Source of the DNA: Anaerobacillus sp.
Lineage (GTDB): Bacteria; Bacillota; Bacilli; Bacillales; Anaerobacillaceae
Length of the DNA stretch: 7,390 nucleotides
Direction of reading: 5' to 3'
Assembly (NCBI GenBank): GCA_007118195.1
Contig: SKSA01000012.1
Location: 1-7,390 of the forward strand
The position numbers were made by a program, and so were the translations under genes. Shown in pieces: positions 1-6,372 of this stretch. Below the pieces are notes generated by a model. It was not told where the DNA came from, ran no database searches, and saw only the letters and a program-made list of their open reading frames with translations. Positions within the stretch are counted from its first letter, which is position 1. Each line of letters starts with the position of its first letter.

Positions 1-143
1 GGACAGCCCCTTTACGATATTTTATTATATGTCTATCTTCATCAAGTAGGAGCTCAAGGCTACATTGAGTGATCGTTATCTTCGTGAGTTTCTTTCCTTC
101 TCTAACGTCACGTTGAACGTTTCTTTAGTTACTTGCTTCTTGA
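1..143. other. Region downstream of alaT with no supported gene
   Basis: No gene or terminator can be supported. A plus-strand frame is open from base 1 to a TGA at 70-72 (23 codons, ending in VGAQGYIE) and could be the end of a convergent gene outside the window, but an open run of this length is common by chance. The first bases, GGACAGCC, also resemble the end remnant seen at 2767-2780 on the opposite strand. Confidence 0.2.
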
Positions 144-1322
144 TCAGCAATTGTTTTTAAGAAAGCGATCGATTCTCGTGATCGCCTCTTTTAAATTATC
201 TAGTGATGTTGCATACGAACAGCGAATATGTCCTTCACCACCGGCACCAAACACATGACCTGGTACAACCGCGACACGCTCTGATAGTAATAGTTGTTCC
301 GCAAACTCTTCAGAAGTTAACCCTGTATTTTTTATCGATGGAAAGGCATAAAATGCTCCTCCTGGAACGTGACAAGGAAGTCCGATCTCTTCAAATGACT
401 TAACGAAATAGTTACGGCGTTGCTTGTAACTTTGGACCATTTTTTTTACATCTTCCATGCCAGTTTGCAGAGCCTCAAGCGCTGCGTGTTGTGCCATTGT
501 AGATGCACACATCATCGAGTATTGATGTATTTTTAACATCGCACTAATGATGTCACTAGGTCCTGTCACAAACCCAAGTCGCCAGCCCGTCATCGCAAAA
601 GCTTTTGAAAAACCAGAAATAATGACGGTACGATCTTTCATTTCATCAATATTAGCGATACTAGCGTGTTTACCGTCATAAGTCATTTCTGCATAAATTT
701 CATCAGATAAAACAATTAAATCGTGCTCTTCAACAATTTTGGCAATTTCCACAAGCTCATTTAAGCTCATCGTTGATCCTGTTGGATTATTCGGGAAACT
801 AAGCATAATCGCTTTCGTTCGACTTGTGATTGCTTCTTTAAGTTGTGTCGGCGTTAGACGGAAATTTGTTTCTGCCGTTGTGCCAACGGGTACCGGTTTT
901 CCACCGGCTAATGTCACTAATGGAGCATAGGAAACAAATGTTGGTTCAACGACGATTACTTCATCTCCTGGATCGACAATAGCTCGTAAAGAGATATCTA
1001 GTGCTTCACTCGCTCCAACGGTAACAATGATTTCTTCTGCCGGATCATATGCAAGCTGAAATTGTTTTTTCATATAATTGGCAATTTCGATCCGAAGTTC
1101 AATCATTCCTGCATTTGCGGTATAAGAAGTATAGCCACGTTCTAATGAAGAGATGCACGCCTCACGAACTCCCCAGGGCGTGATAAAGTCAGGTTCTCCG
1201 ACACCTAATGAAATAATATTATCCATCGACGAAGCCAAATCAAAGAATTTCCGAATTCCAGACGGTTGTATCGCATTTACGAGGTTAGAGGTTCTTAACG
1301 TTCGTTTCGTACTTTGCATCAT
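144..1322 (-). CDS. alaT: Class I/II PLP-dependent aminotransferase, AlaT (YugH)-like
   Basis: A 392-residue fold-type I aminotransferase, the usual length for the aspartate/alanine aminotransferase group. Visible landmarks are the substrate-side SLGVGEPDF near 38-46, GASEAL at 103-108 (PLP phosphate contact), NNPTG at 178-182, SDEIY at 206-210 (Asp207 pairs with the PLP ring nitrogen), the SGFSKAFAMTGWRLGF block with Schiff-base Lys240, and Arg367 in HIRCSY, which should bind the substrate carboxylate. It is cytosolic and moves an amino group between an amino acid and a 2-oxoacid. The alanine/pyruvate assignment rests on pairing with an Lrp-type regulator directly upstream, as in B. subtilis alaR-alaT; an aspartate or broad-range aminotransferase cannot be excluded. 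The start ATG overlaps the regulator's TGA by four bases (ATGA), so translation is probably coupled; only a weak AGGATC lies upstream, and a second ATG follows immediately. No clear intrinsic terminator is seen after the stop. Confidence 0.88.
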   Translation of the reverse strand: MMQSTKRTLRTSNLVNAIQPSGIRKFFDLASSMDNIISLGVGEPDFITPWGVREACISSLERGYTSYTANAGMIELRIEIANYMKKQFQLAYDPAEEIIVTVGASEALDISLRAIVDPGDEVIVVEPTFVSYAPLVTLAGGKPVPVGTTAETNFRLTPTQLKEAITSRTKAIMLSFPNNPTGSTMSLNELVEIAKIVEEHDLIVLSDEIYAEMTYDGKHASIANIDEMKDRTVIISGFSKAFAMTGWRLGFVTGPSDIISAMLKIHQYSMMCASTMAQHAALEALQTGMEDVKKMVQSYKQRRNYFVKSFEEIGLPCHVPGGAFYAFPSIKNTGLTSEEFAEQLLLSERVAVVPGHVFGAGGEGHIRCSYATSLDNLKEAITRIDRFLKNNC

Positions 1323-1813
1323 GGTGTAATCACGATCCTATGATCACCTTCGCCATTACTAAACACAACGCCATCATGCTTATATTTTTTAAGCTGAAAA
1401 TGTGTCGTTGTAGAAATCACCGAATCGATCGTTGACAGTTTATCTGATACAAAACGTGCTACCTCATTCATCGTTTTTCCTTCAATGACAACTGATAAGT
1501 CATATGCCCCACTCATTAAATACAATGCCCTCACTTCTGGAAAACGATAAATTCTTTCGGCAACATCGTCAAAACCAACCCCTCGCTTTGGCGTGACCTT
1601 CACGTCAATCGTCGCTGTCACTGTTTCCGTATCTAAAACTTTTGCCCAATCGATGACCGTTGAGTAACCTACAATCACTTTTTTCTCTTCTAATTTTTTA
1701 ATGATGGCTTCTGTTTCAGCCAGTGGTAAATCAACCATCTTTGCTAATGTCTCCAATGGAATTCTCGCATTTTCTTCAAGCAACTGTAATATTTCACGCT
1801 GTTTTTCTTCCAC
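1319..1813 (-). CDS. alaR: Lrp/AsnC-family transcriptional regulator, AlaR (YugG)-like
   Basis: A 164-residue regulator when started at the GTG at 1813. I chose this start because GGAGGG (1821-1826) lies seven bases upstream; a longer frame from an ATG at 1864 would add 17 residues with no family character and read through that ribosome binding site. Residues 1-55 form the winged helix-turn-helix (QREILQLLEENARIP, then LETLAKMVDLPLAETEAIIKKLEE). Residues about 65-142 form the Lrp ligand-binding RAM domain, including the typical GAYD turn at 102-105 and the ISTTTHF segment near 133-139. Lrp proteins assemble as dimers to octamers and respond to amino acids. Its four-base overlap with the aminotransferase suggests that it controls its own operon, with alanine the likely effector by analogy with B. 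subtilis AlaR. That ligand is inference; the family call is firm. Confidence 0.9.
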   Translation of the reverse strand: MEEKQREILQLLEENARIPLETLAKMVDLPLAETEAIIKKLEEKKVIVGYSTVIDWAKVLDTETVTATIDVKVTPKRGVGFDDVAERIYRFPEVRALYLMSGAYDLSVVIEGKTMNEVARFVSDKLSTIDSVISTTTHFQLKKYKHDGVVFSNGEGDHRIVITP

Positions 1814-1820
1814 TAAATAT

Positions 1821-1826
1821 CCCTCC
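1821..1826 (-). promoter_or_regulatory. Ribosome binding site deciding the alaR start
   Basis: GGAGGG on the minus strand, seven bases before the GTG at 1811-1813. Its strength and spacing mark this GTG, not the upstream in-frame ATG at 1864, as the translation start of the Lrp-type regulator. Confidence 0.8.
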
Positions 1827-1935
1827 AAAAAATAACTTAAATATTGATGAACCGTGGTTATCAAAACATATCTTAATTAACCGCGATTTCTATATACTGG
1901 TCGTAAATGTGCGTCGTTGCGTGCCTTTGCCGACT

Positions 1936-1996
1936 ATTATTTCCAGATACGAGAAATCACAAGCCCTTAACGTGTAACTTCCATTATTTCCAGATA
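1936..1996. repeat. 14-base direct repeat pair upstream of alaR
   Basis: ATTATTTCCAGATA occurs exactly at 1936-1949 and again at 1983-1996, 47 bases apart start to start. The flanks of the two copies differ, so the identity is confined to the 14-mer. Placement between the putative alaR promoter and its coding region would suit a regulatory protein site, but the spacing is not a whole number of helical turns, and no known motif is recognised. Confidence 0.5.
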
Positions 1997-2027
1997 TTTC
2001 TTCAATCCTTCAACTCGGTAATTTGTT

Positions 2028-2054
2028 AATTATGCAGTATATCATATCATAATT
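2028..2054. promoter_or_regulatory. Candidate operator around the alaR -10 element
   Basis: AATTATG (2028-2034) and CATAATT (2048-2054) form an exact seven-base inverted repeat with a 13-base spacer. The only reasonable minus-strand -10 match for alaR, TATACT at 2036-2041, lies inside it. Autoregulation by the Lrp-type protein is a plausible use, but this is inference, and AT-rich DNA yields such repeats by chance. Confidence 0.3.
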
Positions 2055-2172
2055 TAAGCATTCGTTGTTGTTGATTTTTATTAATTCAGAACCTTTTATA
2101 TTGATTTTTCTAAACAAAAACGTGATATAACAAAGCAATTTGTAAACATTAATAGTAGAGGAAGAAGTTTAC

Positions 2173-2181
2173 AAGAGGAGG
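2173..2181 (+). promoter_or_regulatory. Ribosome binding site of the cysteine hydrolase
   Basis: AAGAGGAGG is a near-ideal Shine-Dalgarno sequence. It sits seven bases before the GTG at 2189 and ten before the adjacent in-frame ATG at 2192, so either codon could be the start; the products differ by one residue. Confidence 0.75.
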
Positions 2182-2188
2182 TTAGCTG

Positions 2189-2758
2189 GTGATGCGCCAA
2201 CAAAAAAATATGGCTCTCATACTGATTGACGTAATTAATGACTTTCAGTTTGAAGATGGCGGTCAACTTCTAAAACAAGCACTACCGACTGCGAAAAACA
2301 TTGCCGCGTTAAAAGAACGTGCAAGAATACAGCAAATTCCAATCATTTATGTGAATGATCATTTTAAAAATTGGCAACTTGATTTTGTTGAATTAGTACA
2401 ACGGTGCTTAAGTAACGAAGAAAGTGAGAAACCATTCGTCAAATTATTAAAGCCAAATCAAGGCGAATACCATATTTTAAAACCGTCTTATTCTGGATTT
2501 TATGCAACACCCCTACAGTTGTTACTTGAAGACTTAAACATCGACACACTCATTCTTACTGGGATCGCTGGCAATATGTGTGTGCAATTTACCGCTAACG
2601 ATGCATTCATGCGGGGGTTTGAACTTTATGTTCCAAAAGATTGTTTAGCCTCTAATACGAATGAAGCAAACGATATAGCCTTAAAACAGATGAAGGAAAT
2701 TTTAAAAGCGGATATCACTCCTGGTCACCAGCTTCAACTATACAAATATAAAAATTAA
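2189..2758 (+). CDS. Isochorismatase-family cysteine hydrolase
   Basis: A 189-residue cytosolic enzyme of the isochorismatase-like fold, typical in length. The catalytic triad of the family is visible: Asp14 in LILIDVINDF, Lys98 in HILKPSYSGF and the nucleophile Cys131 in TGIAGNMCVQF. The family hydrolyses C-N or vinyl-ether bonds in compounds such as nicotinamide, N-carbamoyl compounds, ureidoacrylate or isochorismate. The YVNDHFKNW segment (54-62) resembles the uncharacterised Bacillus cysteine hydrolases more than nicotinamidases, whose metal-binding Asp-x-His pattern is not evident here, so nicotinamidase is not favoured. The substrate is unknown, and the neighbours do not help: it is alone on the plus strand, divergent from alaR and convergent with the RND gene. 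The start is GTG at 2189 or ATG at 2192, behind a strong ribosome binding site. Confidence 0.88.
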   Translation: MMRQQKNMALILIDVINDFQFEDGGQLLKQALPTAKNIAALKERARIQQIPIIYVNDHFKNWQLDFVELVQRCLSNEESEKPFVKLLKPNQGEYHILKPSYSGFYATPLQLLLEDLNIDTLILTGIAGNMCVQFTANDAFMRGFELYVPKDCLASNTNEANDIALKQMKEILKADITPGHQLQLYKYKN

Positions 2759-2910
2759 GCAAAATCGCTGTCCCATAAGTTTCTACCCTGTAAATAAATT
2801 ACTACGGGAACGTTCATTTTCTTTAATCGAGCATTTCTTAGCAACTTATTTACATTGATGTTGGTGAAAGTGAACTTACATGGGTATTTGAAACTTTATT
2901 TTGAGCAAAA
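2759..2910. other. Spacer with a possible insertion-element end remnant
   Basis: No gene is supported here; the longest open frames are about 20-46 codons, without a ribosome binding site or recognisable protein. On the minus strand, 2767-2780 reads ACTTATGGGACAGC, which resembles the outer ends of some Bacillaceae insertion sequences as I remember them. No paired end or target duplication is seen, so this is at most a degenerate remnant. Confidence 0.2.
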
Positions 2911-2941
2911 AAGTTAGCTCGGTATTTATACCAGCTAACTT
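2911..2941 (-). terminator. Intrinsic terminator of the RND gene, possibly bidirectional
   Basis: AAGTTAGCT (2911-2919) pairs with AGCTAACTT (2933-2941), continued inside by GGTA/TACC around a TTTA loop with one bulged base. On the minus strand the stem runs straight into a U tract (complement of the A run at 2907-2912), 11 bases after the RND stop codon. In the plus direction the stem is followed by CTTTT, so it may also stop transcripts of the cysteine hydrolase. Confidence 0.85.
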
Positions 2942-2952
2942 CTTTTATCGCT

Positions 2953-5900
2953 CTATCTATTTTTTTGATGAAGGGCTATATAAAAAGCAGGAACTAAAAT
3001 CACTGTAAATACAGTTGAAAATAACAAACCGGATATGATCGATATTGCTAGCGGTTGAAATAATACATCACCACTAAATGATATAGGAATAAGCGCAGCA
3101 ATAGCTGTGAATGCTGTCAATAAGATGGGGCGTAACCGTACTTTGCCAGCCTCTTGAACAGCTTCATACAACTCATATCCCTCCCTTAGGCGTTGTTCAA
3201 TAAATTCAATTAACACAATAGAATTTCGAACTACAATTCCTGCAAGTGAAACGATCCCCATTACAGCCATAAACCCAATCCCCACTTGAGTCAAAAACAA
3301 TCCTAAAACTGCTCCAGAAATCGCCAAATACACCGTACTCATAACCAATAATGGTGTCACTAATGAATAAAACTGTATAGCCATGACAATATAAATTAAA
3401 AAGATGACAATAAAAAATAATTTTGTAATTTCAATGAAAAATTCTGTTTGGGCTTCAGTCTCGCCACCCACAACAATTGAATACTCTTTAAAGTCGCTAA
3501 ATTGACCGATAATATCATTTATTTTAGCTTCAAGTTGTGCTTTATCGGCCTCACCTGGGTAAGCGCGAATCGTAATCGTTCTCTCACCTTCATAATGAGG
3601 AATTTTTTGAATTTGTGATGTTTCCTTTTCACTTAGAAGCTCATCAAAACTTATGAGTTCTGGCGGTGAAAAATATGCTTCATTCCTATTTCTCTTACTA
3701 GGTAATAAAAGTGTATCAAGTGCTAATTCTTCACCTTTCTTTAATTCATCTACCACAATTCGAGTATCCCAATTAGTCAAACCGTCATCAAAACTGCCAA
3801 TTGGTAAACCTTCTGTTTTTAAGCGAATTTGTTCACTTATCTCTTTTAAAGTAATCCCATGTTCCGCCAACTTTTCTCTTTTCGGTTCAAAAACGGTCGT
3901 TGGCCAAGGTGCACCTATATCATCAACGACCATTCCACTACTAGACATCAGCGTAATTTCTGACTTAATTGCTTCTGAAATGTCAATTAATTTGATTATT
4001 TCCGGTCCACTTATTTTTATTGCAATTGGGGCTCCTGTTGGTGGGCCCGTTTCAATGGTCGTCATTTTAATTTGTGCTATAGTAAAATCACGTTGAAGCT
4101 TAGGTGTCATTGTTGAAATCAGTTCATCCGCCGAACTTTTCTCCCGATCAACTCTGATAAGCAATTGCCCAGTATGATTACCACTTCCGGCCATCATTTG
4201 ACCGAATAATCCCGGTAAACCCGCTCCAGCATATACACTTACTTCTTCTACGGCATTATCTTTCTGTATATAATCAGCCATCTCGAACAAATATTCGTTC
4301 GTTTGATCTAATGTTACTCCTACAGGTAACGTTACATCGACCGTTACTTCCTCCCTATCAGCACTAGGGAAAAAGACGAATGGCATAAACGGGATTAAGC
4401 CGTACACCGCCGTACAAATAATTAAACCAATAATACTTATTTTTCGTGGTGATTTTACTACTTTTCCTAACACCTTACTCCCATACCAATTAGAAAAAGC
4501 ATCGATATAATTGCCTAACAAGCCAATTTTTTGATCTTTGATTTTTTCACAACCGTTCCGACTGTCATACTTGTTCTTCCTCCAACTCATATAAATAGGA
4601 ACGACAGTAAGCGAGACAACTGTTGATGCAACGATCGTTGTAATTAAGACTGTAGGTAATGCTTTAATAAAATCTCCATTTCCCCCAGATAAAAATAACA
4701 GCGGGAAAAATGTAAACACTACAGCCAATGTAGATGTAATAATCGATTTTCTAACTTCTTTCGTACCATTTAGTGCACCAGTTAAAGGATCATCACCTAA
4801 TTGATAACGACGCTCAATGTTATCGTTAACGACAATGGCGTCATCTACTAAAATCCCTAAAGCGATAATAAATCCAACAATTGAAATTTGATTTAAATCA
4901 ACCCCGATATATGGTAAAGGAATTAGGCCTAACACAACGGATGTCGGAATCGCTAAAGCGACGATAAAGGCAGAAGAGGCCTTCAAGCCGAGTACAGTTA
5001 TAAAAATAACTGCAAATATAGACAAGATAAAAGAGAAAGTTAAATCTTTAAATATTTGTTCAACAATTGTGTTTTGCGTATAAAACAAATCAACGGAGAT
5101 TGACGAAGGTAAGTTTTGTTTCAGCTCATAAATTTTGTCGTCAACCGCTTTATGTACCGATGGAATATCAACTCCTTGTTCTGGAAGAACCGTAAATGAT
5201 AATGCGGGAGTTCCTTCATAGGTGATAATATCAATCGGCTGTTTTTGTCGTACTGATACGGTTCCTATATCCCGAAGGTAAACAGGTTCATTTAATCGTG
5301 TTAAACCGACAAATACGTTTTCAATATCAACGGTAGATTGATAGGTTTGCAATTGGAGCTGTTGAATATTTTCATCAACCTGCTCTTTCCCTAAAGGAAC
5401 CGTTTTAAACTCTGCATTGAGAGCTTCCATTACCTTTGGAAAGAAAGTCCCTTTTTGAGCCATTTCCTCAGAATTTAAGGCAATAACTAATTCATGGTCA
5501 GGCACCCCTTTAATAATCGTACCTCTTACCCCATTTATCGATTCGATTTCTTTTTGCCAATTGCTTAAAATCTTCCCTAATTCATATAAATCATTTCGGT
5601 CATTTGCAAGTAGATGGTATGAATTTAAAGCACCCATTTGAATATCTTCGCGAATGTTTGGAACCTGTATTTCAGAAGAAAACTGACTACTAACATCAGA
5701 AACTGATTGTCTAATTTTTGATATCGTGGCTTCTTTATTCGCTTGTTCATCTAATTGCAGCACAATCGTAGAAATTCCAGCAGCAGAAACTGATGTCATT
5801 TCTTTAATTCCCTCTACACTACTTAACTGCTCTTCTAATGGGACCGTTACATTACGTTCAACGCTTTCTGGTGTGGCACCAGGATATACCGTTGTTATTG

Positions 5901-6027
5901 TACTAATGTCAAAAGTAAATTCAGGAATCTCCCTTTTCGGTAGTTGAAAATAGGTGATTAAGCCAACAATTAATAGCAGCATTAAAAACGTAATCGTAAT
6001 TTTTGGTTTTTTAATCATCCACCCCAT
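2953..6027 (-). CDS. RND-family efflux transporter permease (AcrB/SwrC-like)
   Basis: A 1024-residue inner-membrane proton-driven exporter, the usual size for the RND superfamily. The two-fold layout is clear: TM1 at about 10-28, a large extracytoplasmic porter domain to about 325, TM2-6 at about 330-480, a charged cytosolic linker, TM7 at about 530-553, a second porter domain (FFPSADREEVTVDVTLP, and the GPPTGAPIAIKISGP signature near 661-675), then TM8-12 at about 868-1018. TM4 holds the proton-relay pair Asp395-Asp396 in GILVDDAIVVNDN; TM11 keeps the Thr971 equivalent of AcrB Thr978. In TM10 the AcrB Lys940 position is Arg934 (GIVVRNSIVLIEF). The start is ATG at 6027 because GAGGTG (6034-6039) is six bases upstream; a GTG at 6036 lies inside that site. 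No membrane-fusion or outer-membrane partner gene adjoins it, as expected for a monoderm; B. subtilis SwrC (surfactin export) is the best-known relative. The substrate is unknown, and the gene appears monocistronic. Confidence 0.92.
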   Translation of the reverse strand: MGWMIKKPKITITFLMLLLIVGLITYFQLPKREIPEFTFDISTITTVYPGATPESVERNVTVPLEEQLSSVEGIKEMTSVSAAGISTIVLQLDEQANKEATISKIRQSVSDVSSQFSSEIQVPNIREDIQMGALNSYHLLANDRNDLYELGKILSNWQKEIESINGVRGTIIKGVPDHELVIALNSEEMAQKGTFFPKVMEALNAEFKTVPLGKEQVDENIQQLQLQTYQSTVDIENVFVGLTRLNEPVYLRDIGTVSVRQKQPIDIITYEGTPALSFTVLPEQGVDIPSVHKAVDDKIYELKQNLPSSISVDLFYTQNTIVEQIFKDLTFSFILSIFAVIFITVLGLKASSAFIVALAIPTSVVLGLIPLPYIGVDLNQISIVGFIIALGILVDDAIVVNDNIERRYQLGDDPLTGALNGTKEVRKSIITSTLAVVFTFFPLLFLSGGNGDFIKALPTVLITTIVASTVVSLTVVPIYMSWRKNKYDSRNGCEKIKDQKIGLLGNYIDAFSNWYGSKVLGKVVKSPRKISIIGLIICTAVYGLIPFMPFVFFPSADREEVTVDVTLPVGVTLDQTNEYLFEMADYIQKDNAVEEVSVYAGAGLPGLFGQMMAGSGNHTGQLLIRVDREKSSADELISTMTPKLQRDFTIAQIKMTTIETGPPTGAPIAIKISGPEIIKLIDISEAIKSEITLMSSSGMVVDDIGAPWPTTVFEPKREKLAEHGITLKEISEQIRLKTEGLPIGSFDDGLTNWDTRIVVDELKKGEELALDTLLLPSKRNRNEAYFSPPELISFDELLSEKETSQIQKIPHYEGERTITIRAYPGEADKAQLEAKINDIIGQFSDFKEYSIVVGGETEAQTEFFIEITKLFFIVIFLIYIVMAIQFYSLVTPLLVMSTVYLAISGAVLGLFLTQVGIGFMAVMGIVSLAGIVVRNSIVLIEFIEQRLREGYELYEAVQEAGKVRLRPILLTAFTAIAALIPISFSGDVLFQPLAISIISGLLFSTVFTVILVPAFYIALHQKNR

Positions 6028-6033
6028 TGTAAA

Positions 6034-6039
6034 CACCTC
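6034..6039 (-). promoter_or_regulatory. Ribosome binding site deciding the RND start
   Basis: GAGGTG on the minus strand, six bases before the ATG at 6025-6027. The in-frame GTG at 6034-6036 forms part of this element and is therefore an unlikely start. Confidence 0.7.
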
Positions 6040-6060
6040 ATTTTTGTATAATATTTTTAT

Positions 6061-6077
6061 ATCATTTGTAAAATGAT
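6061..6077. promoter_or_regulatory. Candidate operator upstream of the RND gene
   Basis: ATCATTT (6061-6067) and AAATGAT (6071-6077) form an exact inverted repeat with a GTA centre, starting 33 bases upstream of the RND start codon. It lies where the promoter should be, within AT-rich DNA containing only weak hexamer matches (for example TATACA about 17 bases after TTTTAC on the minus strand). A short palindrome here fits a TetR-type repressor site; B. subtilis swrC is accompanied by the TetR-family gene yerO, but no regulator gene is present in this window. The identity of any binding protein is unknown. Confidence 0.4.
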
Positions 6078-6205
6078 TGTATCATAAACAAGGTACATAA
6101 TATATCTTTTTGCTCATCGTTCCGATTACGTTTTTACTTTTATAGTTAAAAAATATTTGTTTTTTCCCCATTTCTACTTTTTTTTTTAAAACTGAAACGT
6201 TTTTC

Positions 6206-6233
6206 TTGATTTCCCTGCACTTTACACTATAAT
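6206..6233 (+). promoter_or_regulatory. Sigma-A-like promoter match embedded in a dyad
   Basis: TTGATT (6206-6211) and a consensus TATAAT (6228-6233) are 16 bases apart on the plus strand. The -10 hexamer lies in the core of the dyad at 6215-6252. No plus-strand gene follows in this window, so it would drive either a small noncoding transcript or an antisense RNA into fixX; it may also be a chance match within the palindrome. Confidence 0.35.
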
Positions 6234-6252
6234 AATAGTGTAAACAGTGCAG
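6215..6252. promoter_or_regulatory. Long near-perfect inverted repeat, candidate operator
   Basis: TTTACACTAT (6221-6230) and ATAGTGTAAA (6235-6244) are exact inverted copies around an AATA centre. The arms continue outward as CTGCAC (6215-6220) and GTGCAG (6247-6252), with two unpaired bases (6245-6246), giving 16 base pairs in all. It is followed by no proper U tract in either direction, so it is not an intrinsic terminator. It resembles a repressor operator lying over a promoter. It is about 190 bases upstream of the RND start and about 120 bases beyond the fixX stop. Confidence 0.6.
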
Positions 6253-6258
6253 AGACTT

Positions 6259-6282
6259 TTAGTTTGTCGCCATACGAACTAA
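6259..6282 (+). other. Hairpin between the dyad and the fix terminator
   Basis: TTAGTTTGT (6259-6267) can pair with ACGAACTAA (6274-6282), nine pairs with one G-U wobble on the plus-strand RNA, around a six-base loop. It lies just downstream of the plus-strand promoter match and may be the 5' structure of a short transcript. No U tract follows, so it is not a terminator. Confidence 0.35.
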
Positions 6283-6309
6283 CTGTGGTGAGGATTTCCC
6301 CAAATAAAA

Positions 6310-6340
6310 AACCTCAAGGAATTAGCGGTTCCTTGAGGTT
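6310..6340 (-). terminator. Intrinsic terminator of the fix operon
   Basis: AACCTCAAGGAA (6310-6321) and TTCCTTGAGGTT (6329-6340) form an exact 12-base-pair stem with a seven-base loop. On the minus strand it is followed directly by a U-rich tail (complement of 6302-6310), and it starts 32 bases after the fixX stop codon. In the plus direction the following bases are not U-rich enough to expect efficient termination. Confidence 0.9.
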
Positions 6341-6372
6341 CTTGAAATCTTTGTTTTAACAAATGTGATCCA

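Larger units (their letters stand above)
1814..2188. promoter_or_regulatory. Divergent intergenic region between alaR and the cysteine hydrolase
   Basis: This 375-base AT-rich stretch must hold the promoters of both flanking transcription units. For alaR (minus strand) the best -10 match is TATACT at 2036-2041, with no good -35; a start there would give a leader of about 215 bases. For the hydrolase (plus strand), TTGATT at 2101-2106 and TATAAC at 2126-2131 are 19 bases apart, and TTGATT at 2071-2076 with TTTATA at 2095-2100 is an alternative 18 bases apart; all are weak. Possible regulator sites are a 14-base direct repeat, an inverted repeat around the TATACT, and another inverted repeat near the alaR ribosome binding site, each listed separately. 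No convincing small gene is seen. Confidence 0.5.

Noticed and set aside
165..185. GCGATC/GATCGC hairpin followed by CTCTTTT as a plus-strand terminator
   Set aside because: It lies inside the last codons of alaT, the stem is only six pairs and the U tract is interrupted; most likely coding sequence.
203..403. Plus-strand open frame of 66 codons
   Set aside because: Lies antisense inside the aminotransferase coding region and has no family resemblance; a shadow of the real gene.
1723..1977. Plus-strand open frame of 84 codons overlapping the alaR 5' end
   Set aside because: Antisense to alaR for its first third, no convincing ribosome binding site, and no recognisable domain.
2189..2758. 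Nicotinamidase (PncA) as the hydrolase's function
   Set aside because: The catalytic triad is shared by the whole family; the Asp-x-His metal-binding pattern expected of nicotinamidases is not evident.
3653..4096. Plus-strand open frame of 147 codons within the RND gene
   Set aside because: Serine/isoleucine-rich antisense shadow of a strongly supported coding region.
6215..6252. NrdR box or FNR/Rex site at the dyad
   Set aside because: Half-sites resemble NrdR, but the spacing is two bases too long; the core does not match the FNR (TTGAT/ATCAA or TGTGA/TCACA) or Rex (TTGTGAA/TTCACAA) half-sites; no target gene supports any of these.
6285..6360. Plus-strand mini-frame of about 24 codons starting at GTG
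   Set aside because: Runs through the fix terminator hairpin, has no ribosome binding site, and shows no protein-like composition.
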